Position numbers and translations under genes: made by a program
Assembly (NCBI RefSeq): GCF_001280595.1
Contig: NZ_LITU01000053.1
Coordinates: forward strand, 45,382-108,841
Length of the DNA: 63,460 nt
Source of the DNA: Paenibacillus xylanivorans
GTDB taxonomy: Bacteria; Bacillota; Bacilli; Paenibacillales; Paenibacillaceae
Direction of reading: 5' to 3'
The notes under the pieces: model-generated
What the model saw: only the letters and a program-made list of their open reading frames with translations
Told to the model about the DNA's origin: nothing
Databases searched by the model: none
Shown here: in pieces, positions 43,652 through 51,048 of the stretch
Layout of the letters: each line of letters starts with the position of its first letter
Position numbering within the stretch: position 1 is the first letter of the stretch

Positions 43652-44668
43652 ATGAAAAAGGGTATACGAAATACGGCAGTATTGTTGACAGTAACATGGT
43701 TGTCCCTTCTGCTGCTGGCTTGCGGAAATCAGGCTTCAACTCCATCTGCTGGAACGGATGATTCCAAGGCGGTCAATGAAACACAGACAAACGTGGATCA
43801 GTCCAATCAGGAACAGACGGCATCCGAGGATAACAATGAGGGTGAAACCCGGATGTTCAAGGACTGGACAGGTCATGAAGTTGAGGTTCCGGTTACGCCA
43901 AAGCGTGTGATTTATCATGGTGAAGTTACAGGAGATCTGCTTGCGTTGGGCGTTGTGCCTGTAGGTATTCTTCGGCAGGATGGAACCGTATACGATGATC
44001 AGGTAATCGAGGCAGAAGATGTAGGTTTCCCGTTGAGTGTTGAAAAGGCACTTACATTGAATCCCGATCTGATCATTTTCTCGAATAGTGATCAGGCACA
44101 ATATGATCAGATCTCGAAGGTCGCTCCGACGGTCACTTTTGATTCCTTTGCATCATTAGAAGACCGTATGAGAACACTCGGCGATCTGTTGAACAAAAAG
44201 CAGGAAGCTGAAGAGTGGATTACAGCTCATCAAAAAGCGACAGAAGAAATGTGGAAACAGCTTTATGAGAATGAATTGAAAGAAGTCGAAACGGCTTCGG
44301 TGTTCACCATGTATCCAGGTAATCGTCTGTTTGTCATGGCGGGAGCAGGCTTGCCACAGTTGTTGTATGGAAAAGACGGGATGAAGCCAACCGCGGAAAT
44401 TCAGAAGCTTTTAGATGAAGGAATGGGCTTTGCAGAAATTTCTACTGAAAAGCTGCCTGAAATTGCAGGTGATCGGGTGTTTATTCTTGATCCTGTGACG
44501 GATGATGCCAAGCAGTCTACAAAAGAATTGCTTGATAGTACGATATGGAAGAGCTTGCCTGCAGTAAAAGAAGGAAAAGTATATCGCTTCGATCTAGTCA
44601 AAGCTTCCAGTGATGCGACTTCAAGAGAATGGCTTTTGAAAGAGTTGCCAAAACAGATGATTCAATAG
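43652..44668 (+). CDS. Iron-siderophore ABC transporter substrate-binding lipoprotein
   Basis: 338 residues. Signal peptide with lipobox LLLLAC (Cys about 25), a low-complexity acidic linker, then a FhuD/FeuA-type binding domain from about residue 70 (DWTGHEVEVPVTPKRVIY, DLLALGVVPVGI, LNPDLIIFSNSD). Captures ferric siderophores on the outer membrane face. ATG 43652 has AGGGGGAG 8 bases upstream. No permease or ATPase follows, so it must work with a transporter encoded elsewhere. Confidence 0.9.
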   Translation: MKKGIRNTAVLLTVTWLSLLLLACGNQASTPSAGTDDSKAVNETQTNVDQSNQEQTASEDNNEGETRMFKDWTGHEVEVPVTPKRVIYHGEVTGDLLALGVVPVGILRQDGTVYDDQVIEAEDVGFPLSVEKALTLNPDLIIFSNSDQAQYDQISKVAPTVTFDSFASLEDRMRTLGDLLNKKQEAEEWITAHQKATEEMWKQLYENELKEVETASVFTMYPGNRLFVMAGAGLPQLLYGKDGMKPTAEIQKLLDEGMGFAEISTEKLPEIAGDRVFILDPVTDDAKQSTKELLDSTIWKSLPAVKEGKVYRFDLVKASSDATSREWLLKELPKQMIQ

Positions 44669-44728
44669 TCGTTTATGGATAGATACATCATAATATTGTA
44701 TTGGATTAAGAACGAAAATGCCGACTAT

Positions 44729-44766
44729 AAAAGAGCCTTCAACTTTTCGTTGAAAGCTCTTTTTTG
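44729..44766 (+). terminator. Intrinsic terminator
   Basis: AAGAGC-C-TTCAAC pairs with GTTGAA-A-GCTCTT (44731-44761), followed by TTTTTT. Confidence 0.88.
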
Positions 44767-44832
44767 TGCTGATTACAGCCAGATCTGGATTAATGACAAA
44801 AGCTCGCTTATAATCAGTTCATACAGATATAA

Positions 44833-44847
44833 TGATAATCATTCTCA
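44833..44847 (+). promoter_or_regulatory. Fur box
   Basis: TGATAATCATTCTCA: 14 of 15 positions of the Fur consensus, overlapping the last base of a TATAAT at 44828-44833, so it would occlude the promoter of the regulator gene. Confidence 0.78.
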
Positions 44848-44871
44848 TTTTAAAAAACGAGGTGAACCACC

Positions 44872-46518
44872 ATGCAGGCTTTGAATGCCGATGCCAGAGG
44901 GTTGTATTTTTCAGCATTCATGTTTCGGCTGGATCATCTGGAACAACGAATTGAACAACCAGAACAGGTGATGCTGGAAGTGGCATGTGATAAACATACA
45001 TTTTTGATCTGCGAAGAAGGGGAAGGTCGCTTATATATAGGATATGAACAGTTTCCTTTTACCACCGGATGTGTTTACCCGCTTTCTCCGGGTGAAGGGT
45101 ACCAGATTGAACATGGAAACCGATTGGAATTGAAATATATGGTGATATCATTTGATGTTATTCATGTGTTGACAGGAGATCCGGAACAGTATACGCGCCC
45201 TGTATTCGAACATAGAAATCAATTGAATGGCTATCCTTATGCCCCGTTAAGTGGGCTGTTGGAGCAATTGTATGCCATTCGGGATTATCAAACAGATGCT
45301 GAATATAGCCATTTGAATGCACAGTTTCAGAGATGGATGGAGATGATCATCACCCGGTACACTTCACCAAAAACAGAGCAGAGTATGGAATCCAGACTAC
45401 ACAGTACAATTCAATATGTAGAAGATCATTACGCTGAAGAAATCACAGTAACGAAACTGGCCCGTCTTGCAGATATCCGACCAGTGCAATATACAAACTT
45501 GTTCAGACAATTAACAGGCCACAGGCCGCTTGATTATGTGAACCATGTACGAATTAAACATGCTAAGGATTGGTTGCGCAAATCCGATGAACCACTTCGG
45601 GATATAGCAACCCGGGTGGGTTTTAAGGATGAGTATTATTTTAGCAGGCGTTTTCGTCAAATGACCGGATTATCGCCCCGTCAATATGATCGATCTATTC
45701 AGCAACAAACACTGGTTCAGGATTGGTTGGGTCATGATGTGAATATTCCGTCACAGCCCGAGCGAATTATGTTTTATGGTGATTCCGGTGGAGATTTGCA
45801 AGTGCTGGGTATTGGTTTATTAGGAGATCAGGCCTATGATGCGGTTGCCCCGGTTAATGTGGAAGAGGCAGTCCGGATGAGACCAGACCTGATCATTTTC
45901 GATAGCACTAACGAACAACAATATGAACAATTTTCCCGAATAGCACCCACACTGGCATATAACTCTCATGCAACGCTGGAAGATCGAATTTGTAGGGTGG
46001 GAAGCTGGTTTGGCAAGCAATCAGAAGCTGGGAAATGGCTCTCCTCCTATCAGCAACGCATGGAAAAGATGTGGATGAAGATTCATGCTTCAATTGAACC
46101 CGGGGAAACGGCGTCCGTATTCACCTATCATCGGGGTGCCCGATTATTTGTCATGGGCAATATTGGTCTGGCCTCACTCTTGTATCATCCGATGGGATTC
46201 AGACCCGTTACGAAAGTGAAGGAGGCGCTTGTGGCGGGCAGAGCGTATAAGGAGATTTCGTCTGAAGCGATTCGTCAGTATGCGGGTGATCATATATTTG
46301 TCTTGCTTCCTGAGGAGGTTATTGCAAGGCAGGCCACAGAGAAGTTGATGCAGAGTCCAAGCTGGCGAGCACTTCCAGCCGTGCAGAAGGGGCAGGTGTA
46401 CGGAGTGGAAGAAACAACATGGAATTTGGGCGATGCACTGACGAGCAACCGTTTGTTAACTTTGTTGCCCAAGTTATTATGTAGGAGTTCAGAACGAAAA
46501 CAGGTTGCAGATGTTTGA
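44872..46518 (+). CDS. AraC-type regulator fused to a siderophore-binding domain (Btr-like)
   Basis: 548 residues. N-terminal cupin-like sensor part (about 1-160), AraC HTH pair (about 175-275, ITVTKLARLADIRPVQYTNLFRQLTG, IATRVGFKDEYYFSRRFRQMTGLSPRQYD), then a complete periplasmic-binding-type domain (about 285-540, DWLGHDVNIPSQPERIMFYGD) like the one in the lipoprotein upstream, but without a signal peptide. B. subtilis Btr has the same layout and activates bacillibactin uptake when it binds the siderophore. Preceded by ACGAGGTG. Confidence 0.92.
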   Translation: MQALNADARGLYFSAFMFRLDHLEQRIEQPEQVMLEVACDKHTFLICEEGEGRLYIGYEQFPFTTGCVYPLSPGEGYQIEHGNRLELKYMVISFDVIHVLTGDPEQYTRPVFEHRNQLNGYPYAPLSGLLEQLYAIRDYQTDAEYSHLNAQFQRWMEMIITRYTSPKTEQSMESRLHSTIQYVEDHYAEEITVTKLARLADIRPVQYTNLFRQLTGHRPLDYVNHVRIKHAKDWLRKSDEPLRDIATRVGFKDEYYFSRRFRQMTGLSPRQYDRSIQQQTLVQDWLGHDVNIPSQPERIMFYGDSGGDLQVLGIGLLGDQAYDAVAPVNVEEAVRMRPDLIIFDSTNEQQYEQFSRIAPTLAYNSHATLEDRICRVGSWFGKQSEAGKWLSSYQQRMEKMWMKIHASIEPGETASVFTYHRGARLFVMGNIGLASLLYHPMGFRPVTKVKEALVAGRAYKEISSEAIRQYAGDHIFVLLPEEVIARQATEKLMQSPSWRALPAVQKGQVYGVEETTWNLGDALTSNRLLTLLPKLLCRSSERKQVADV

Positions 46519-46566
46519 ATGATCAAGCTATGATTACAGGTATTACGGTTCAGAGGAGTGCTGGTT

Positions 46567-47388
46567 ATGACAGAACAACAACAAGGGGAAATGCGTGTAG
46601 CCCTGATTCAGGGCGATATTCAGATCGGAGACCCTGAGGCCAACCATAAACATATGCAGTCTTTGCTCGAACGAGCGGTAGAACAGTATCCCGACTTGGG
46701 ATTGGCTGTGCTGCCCGAGATGTGGAATACGGGCTATGCTTTGGAACAAATTCATGAGCTTGCTGACCCGGAGGGCCAGAAATCAAGAGAGTGGCTCGCG
46801 ACTTTTGCCCAAAAACATCGAATCTCCATCGTTGGCGGTTCCATTGCGGAGAAACGTGATGGCCAAATCTTCAATACAATGTACGCCTATAATAGTGAAG
46901 GAAATCAGGTGACACGTTACGATAAATTGCATTTGTTCCGCCTGATGGATGAAGAGAAGTATTTGCAGCCTGGTGCAGAACCGGAAATATTCGAATTGGA
47001 GAACGGCCTCACCGCTGGAGCTTCGATCTGTTACGATATCCGTTTCCCTGAGCTTGCTCGAACACTTGCCTTGAACGGAGCCAAAGCATTAATTGTCCCC
47101 GCTGAATGGCCGAACCCGCGCTTGCATCATTGGCGCACACTTCTTACAGCAAGGGCCATCGAGAATCAGATGTACGTAATTGCCTGCAATCGCGTAGGGA
47201 AAAGCGGAGACACCGAATTTTTCGGGCATTCCCTCATTATTGATCCTTGGGGTGAAATTGTGGCTGAAGGCGGAGAAGGAGAAGAGATTGTGACCGGAAT
47301 TATCCGTCCTTCGCTTGTGGATGAGGTTCGTGGCCGTATTCCGGTATTCGAAGACCGCAGACCTGGCATTTATTTTGGCAGCAAATAA
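46567..47388 (+). CDS. mtnU: Nitrilase-superfamily omega-amidase (MtnU-like)
   Basis: 273 residues. Catalytic triad Glu in LPEMWNTGYAL, Lys in KLHLFRLMDEEKY and Cys in ASICYDIRFPE. Closely resembles Bacillus MtnU (YkrU), thought to hydrolyse 2-oxoglutaramate left by MtnE. ATG 46567 is 8 bases after AGAGGAG; an in-frame GTG at 46558 is part of that site. 48 bases after the regulator gene, no terminator between. Confidence 0.88.
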   Translation: MTEQQQGEMRVALIQGDIQIGDPEANHKHMQSLLERAVEQYPDLGLAVLPEMWNTGYALEQIHELADPEGQKSREWLATFAQKHRISIVGGSIAEKRDGQIFNTMYAYNSEGNQVTRYDKLHLFRLMDEEKYLQPGAEPEIFELENGLTAGASICYDIRFPELARTLALNGAKALIVPAEWPNPRLHHWRTLLTARAIENQMYVIACNRVGKSGDTEFFGHSLIIDPWGEIVAEGGEGEEIVTGIIRPSLVDEVRGRIPVFEDRRPGIYFGSK

Positions 47389-47474
47389 AAATCTGTAATT
47401 TTCCAATAAAGTGTTTATTCTTCCGGGAGGCGGGTAATGATAACTATCCCGTCACCAAGGAGGATGATCAATCA

Positions 47475-47660
47475 ATGGACAACCATGTGAAAGATACGCT
47501 CAGGAGACTGGAACAGGAAAATACTAGGGTAGATCACTTGAGGCCATTCTTAGAGAATGGGGCAGGAGGGCTATCACCCCCTGATCAATCTGTTCAGGAC
47601 GAAGGCCGCCTTGTGAATCAACAGAATAGGCTGACAAGTGAACGTAATTTGCGAAAATAA
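47475..47660 (+). CDS. Small hypothetical protein (61 aa)
   Basis: AAGGAGG (47457-47463) precedes ATG 47475 by 11 bases. The product is hydrophilic, charged and probably disordered (RRLEQENTRVDHLRPF at the start, ERNLRK at the end). A second short frame (ATG 47437, with GGGAGGCGGG ahead) overlaps its start. No similarity recognised, so coding status is moderate. Confidence 0.45.
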   Translation: MDNHVKDTLRRLEQENTRVDHLRPFLENGAGGLSPPDQSVQDEGRLVNQQNRLTSERNLRK

Positions 47661-47797
47661 ACCGCCAAACTTCAAATTCTCATATGTACGTTTTTACGTT
47701 AACAATTCAATAATGATATCAGCAACATTGTACTGTAACGATGTACTGCTAATACCATGTAAGAACTTTATCCTGCGGATGCGGGAGACGAGTATAG

Positions 47798-47840
47798 AAC
47801 AAAGGCTTGGCCCTTATGGGTCAAGCCTTTGTTTATTTTA
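47798..47840 (+). terminator. Bidirectional terminator
   Basis: AACAAAGGCTTGGCCC pairs with GGGTCAAGCCTTTGTT across a TTAT loop; T-rich or A-rich on both flanks. Ends the plus-strand small gene and the minus-strand LysR gene. Confidence 0.82.
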
Positions 47841-47877
47841 TTGTCATGTATGGTGGGATATTACGATGATAGAGCTA

Positions 47878-48798
47878 TTATTCTCCTCGAGAGAGTTCAG
47901 CAACAGTTTGTTGGAACGTATGAATGAACGCCTCCGCGGCTTTGGAGAGAACCCGTCCTTGGCGGTATGCAACTACAAGGGTACGACTGGGAGTTGGCTC
48001 GGCCAACGGTACATAAACAGGAACAAATTCACTGCGGGGCGCGCGGGCAATAAAGCGTGGAACCAGCGTAATCCCCATACCTGTAGCCACCAGTGACTGC
48101 ACCGTCTCGATATTCGTACTCTCAAACACCACATTGGGATCAAATCCGGCTTCCTCACACAGATCAAAAGTAAGTTTGCGGAAACCCTGTCCTTTCTTCA
48201 GTACAACAAATGGTTCATCGCGAAGCTCTTCCATTCGTACTGGAACCGGATGTTCGGGATCTCCTCTGCGTGCCAGAGGGTGATTTGGGGGAACAGCCAG
48301 GTCAATTCGTTCTTCACCAATCGTTACATAAGATAAGCTTGGCTCCTGCAATGGGAGGGAGAGCAGGCTTAAGTCAGCCTTGCCACTGGCCGTCAACTTT
48401 TCAAGCGTAAGTCCGGAGTCTTCCAGCAAGGTTACTTCGATCTCGGGATAGGCTTGCTGAAATGCGGGAAGCACATGCGGAAGCAGGTGGGAGCCAGTGA
48501 TCGGCATGCTGCCTACAACAACTTTACCTTTACGCAGCTGGGAAATGTCTGACATTTCCTGTCTGAGCAGCTCGACTGCATCAATAATTTTCTGAGCCTG
48601 CTCTACAAAAGTCACCCCTGCATGGGTCAGCTCCACGGTGCTGGTATTACGCTGGAATAACAGTACACCTAGCTCCTTTTCAAGCTTGGATAGCTGCTGA
48701 CTTAAAGAAGGCTGGGCGATGTGCAGCTTCTCGGCTGCCCGGGAGAAATTCCGCTCTGCCGCAATTTGCAGCGTATATTGAAGTTGTCTGAATTCCAT
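47878..48798 (-). CDS. LysR-family transcriptional regulator
   Basis: 306 residues. N-terminal winged helix-turn-helix (FRQLQYTLQIAAERNFSRAAEKLHIAQPSLSQQLSKLEKELG) and a two-lobed effector domain (about 90-300, GKVVVGSMPITGSHLLPHVL). Inducer and targets unknown; it has no divergent neighbour gene, so its usual target position is taken by a non-coding gap with an inverted repeat (48858-48880). GAAAGGAATG precedes the ATG. Confidence 0.9.
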   Translation of the reverse strand: MEFRQLQYTLQIAAERNFSRAAEKLHIAQPSLSQQLSKLEKELGVLLFQRNTSTVELTHAGVTFVEQAQKIIDAVELLRQEMSDISQLRKGKVVVGSMPITGSHLLPHVLPAFQQAYPEIEVTLLEDSGLTLEKLTASGKADLSLLSLPLQEPSLSYVTIGEERIDLAVPPNHPLARRGDPEHPVPVRMEELRDEPFVVLKKGQGFRKLTFDLCEEAGFDPNVVFESTNIETVQSLVATGMGITLVPRFIARAPRSEFVPVYVPLAEPTPSRTLVVAYRQGRVLSKAAEAFIHTFQQTVAELSRGE

Positions 48799-48857
48799 AT
48801 CAACACGTCATTCCTTTCGTTATGCCATCATTATATCACTACAAATAAGAAATGATT

Positions 48858-48880
48858 AGTTTAAGTGAAACGCTTAAACT
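48858..48880 (+). repeat. Inverted repeat upstream of the LysR gene
   Basis: AGTTTAAGTG and CGCTTAAACT (one G-T wobble) around an AAA centre, about 60 bases ahead of the LysR start. Could be a regulator site for LysR autoregulation or a hairpin. Confidence 0.5.
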
Positions 48881-48986
48881 GCTTAAAAGGGTTGATACAA
48901 CATAGGGAAAACTATAACAAAAAGTGTGAGGGGAGAGATTGGGCATTTTATTTTCTCTAATGATGGGTATTCCAGTGGTTTTGCTA

Positions 48987-49826
48987 TTAAGATTTAAATT
49001 GTTTGCGGAAGCAGAGCGGCGAGATGCCCATCATTAATTTGAAGGTTCGTCCAAAATGGGAGGTGTTATCAAACCCAACCATTCCCGCAATTTCAGTAAC
49101 ATTAAAAGAAGAGCCAACCAGCAAATCACGCGCTTCTTTAATACGGATGTTATTGATATATTCAATGAAGCTGAACCCGGTGGATTCTTTAAACGTTCGG
49201 CAAAGGTAGGAAGAGCTTATGTCGAATTGCCGTGAAATCTCACTGAGCTTAAGCGGTTCCATATAATGTTGATTTACATAATTAACGATGTCCAGGACTT
49301 TCTTGTGTGTACGATTGGATTCCACCAATGGAGCTACAAGGCTGTCAAATAGTTTACGATTAAGATTGATGAGCAACTCCACCAATAAAATTTGTTGGTA
49401 CTGCTCATATCCGAGGGCTTGCTTCTTCTCCTCCTGGATCATCTTCTGAAAAAGCTGTTCAATGAAATACTGATCCTTCCCGGTCATCTTTAAAGCGCGG
49501 TAATCACTTTTGAACAATTTGAGCAGTTCCTCACATTGACCTCCGGTGCAGAAATGCTGCAGGAATTCTTTCTTGAACAGCAGTGTAACCCGTTCATACA
49601 TATTGCAGCCGGAATTAACCAGCTTGTGCCTTTCGTGAATATCCATAAATAACAGTGTTCCACCCGCAACCTGGTATGTTCTGTCCCCTATAAAATAATA
49701 AAAATCCCCGGATATTAAGTACAGAATCTCATATGCATCATGATAGTGACTTGAAGGCATGCTGGTATATACCTGTTTCTTGCGGCTGATGTCAAAAAGA
49801 GTAGACTCATAAAATACCGGCTTCAT
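48987..49826 (-). CDS. AraC-family transcriptional regulator with cupin domain
   Basis: 279 residues. N-terminal AraC-type cupin sensor (about 15-100, SSHYHDAYEILYLISGDFYYFIG) and C-terminal HTH pair (about 178-275, EPLKLSEISRQFDISSSYLCRTFKESTG, VTEIAGMVGFDNTSHFGRTFKLMMG). Typical of carbohydrate-utilisation regulators. Divergent from the chitosanase gene, which is the obvious target candidate. Perfect AGGAGGTG ahead of the ATG. Confidence 0.92.
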   Translation of the reverse strand: MKPVFYESTLFDISRKKQVYTSMPSSHYHDAYEILYLISGDFYYFIGDRTYQVAGGTLLFMDIHERHKLVNSGCNMYERVTLLFKKEFLQHFCTGGQCEELLKLFKSDYRALKMTGKDQYFIEQLFQKMIQEEKKQALGYEQYQQILLVELLINLNRKLFDSLVAPLVESNRTHKKVLDIVNYVNQHYMEPLKLSEISRQFDISSSYLCRTFKESTGFSFIEYINNIRIKEARDLLVGSSFNVTEIAGMVGFDNTSHFGRTFKLMMGISPLCFRKQFKS

Positions 49827-50020
49827 TCAGCACCTCCTAAGAGGATTGTAGACTTGATCTATAGTATGTAGCAATATATGTATAAAAATTTAATAATTAC
49901 AAGAGAATACGTGCTGTTTAGACAAACTTTTTGAGATAAGCTTGAATTGAATTTACCAAGTGTTGGAAAAGGAGGGTGGCACGCTCAGATGTTTGGGATT
50001 AGGTTTACTGCTGTTAAAAG

Positions 50021-50036
50021 TTAAAGCGCTTATACT
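50021..50036 (+). promoter_or_regulatory. cre-like site overlapping the chitosanase -10 element
   Basis: TTAAAGCGCTTATA (50021-50034), 11 of 14 positions of the palindromic cre TGTAAGCGCTTACA, shares bases with TATACT (50031-50036). CcpA binding here would block the promoter in glucose. Confidence 0.5.
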
Positions 50037-50060
50037 ATTCAATTTAAGGGAGAGATTGCG

Positions 50061-50960
50061 GTGTTTAATTCAACGAATAGTAAGGTTTCCAAGAAGATGA
50101 AATTTTCATTGTTGATCCTGCTCAGTTTTTCAATGATTTTTTCTTTGTCCAATGCGTCTCAACAGAAAAGTTATGCGGCAGGGAACCCTGATTCTAATTT
50201 TTCACCGACAACACTGCAATTCTTGCGTGACAACACAGGTCTGAATGGTGAGCAGTGGAACAATATTATGATACTTATCAACAAACCGGAGCAGGACAAT
50301 CTGAAGTGGACCAATTATTACGGATATTGTGAAGATATTGGTGATCGCCGCGGGTATACGATTGGAATATTCGGTGCGACTACAGGCGGATTAAATGATA
50401 CCGGTCCCGACGGTCCGGAACTGTTCAAGGCATATGACGCTGCCAAAGGCGCGAGTAATCCTTCGGTTAAAGGCGCATTGGCCCGGATCGGTGTCAAGGG
50501 TTCGATGAAAGGGAAGATCCTCGAAATCAATGAAAGCGAAAAGAGTTTCTGCAAAAAGATCGGCAATTTGCAGAATGATCCCGAGTGGAGAGAGGCTATG
50601 TGGAAAACGTTCTACAATGTCTATATTAAGTACAGTGTGGATCAGGCCCGCAAACGTGGCTTTAACTCGGCATTAACTATTGGTTCCTTCGTGGATACAG
50701 CGCTGAACCATGGAGCTACCGGCGGCTCCGAGACCCTTCAAGGTCTTTTGGGTAAGTCAGGAAGCAGCACGGATGAGAAGACTTTCATGACCAATTTCTA
50801 TAAAGAACGGACCAAGATTGTGGATACGAATGACTACAACTCTCCGCCTAACGGGAAGAATCGTGTGAAGCAATGGAGCAATTTGCTGAACATGGGAGAG
50901 ACAGACCTGAAGAACGCAGATTCAGCAGTACTTCAAGTCACCGACTGGAAACTCCAATAA
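50061..50960 (+). CDS. Secreted chitosanase, glycoside hydrolase family 46
   Basis: 299 residues from GTG 50061 (AAGGGAGAG 6 bases upstream). Signal peptide to about residue 40 (ends QKSYAAG), then a GH46 domain closely resembling the Bacillus circulans MH-K1 enzyme, with LRDNTGLNGEQWNNIM at its start. The catalytic Glu and Asp lie in YYGYCEDIGDRRGYTIG. It endo-hydrolyses chitosan outside the cell. The AraC gene next door and the cre-like site suggest substrate and carbon control. Confidence 0.95.
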   Translation: MFNSTNSKVSKKMKFSLLILLSFSMIFSLSNASQQKSYAAGNPDSNFSPTTLQFLRDNTGLNGEQWNNIMILINKPEQDNLKWTNYYGYCEDIGDRRGYTIGIFGATTGGLNDTGPDGPELFKAYDAAKGASNPSVKGALARIGVKGSMKGKILEINESEKSFCKKIGNLQNDPEWREAMWKTFYNVYIKYSVDQARKRGFNSALTIGSFVDTALNHGATGGSETLQGLLGKSGSSTDEKTFMTNFYKERTKIVDTNDYNSPPNGKNRVKQWSNLLNMGETDLKNADSAVLQVTDWKLQ

Positions 50961-51048
50961 CAGGAATACAAGGGCAGCAGAACCGCCGTTCTTCTCGGTG
51001 ACGGCGGTTCGACGATAAGTGAGTTTAATGAAGAGGGAGATGGGCCGA

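Noticed and set aside
47638..48096. Plus-strand open frame of 152 codons
   Set aside because: It runs through a bidirectional terminator and then antisense to the LysR gene; no ribosome binding site.
49989..50024. 11-codon frame with a strong ribosome binding site (GGAGGGTGG) before the chitosanase
   Set aside because: It lies upstream of and across the predicted promoter, so it would not be on the chitosanase mRNA; too short to support.
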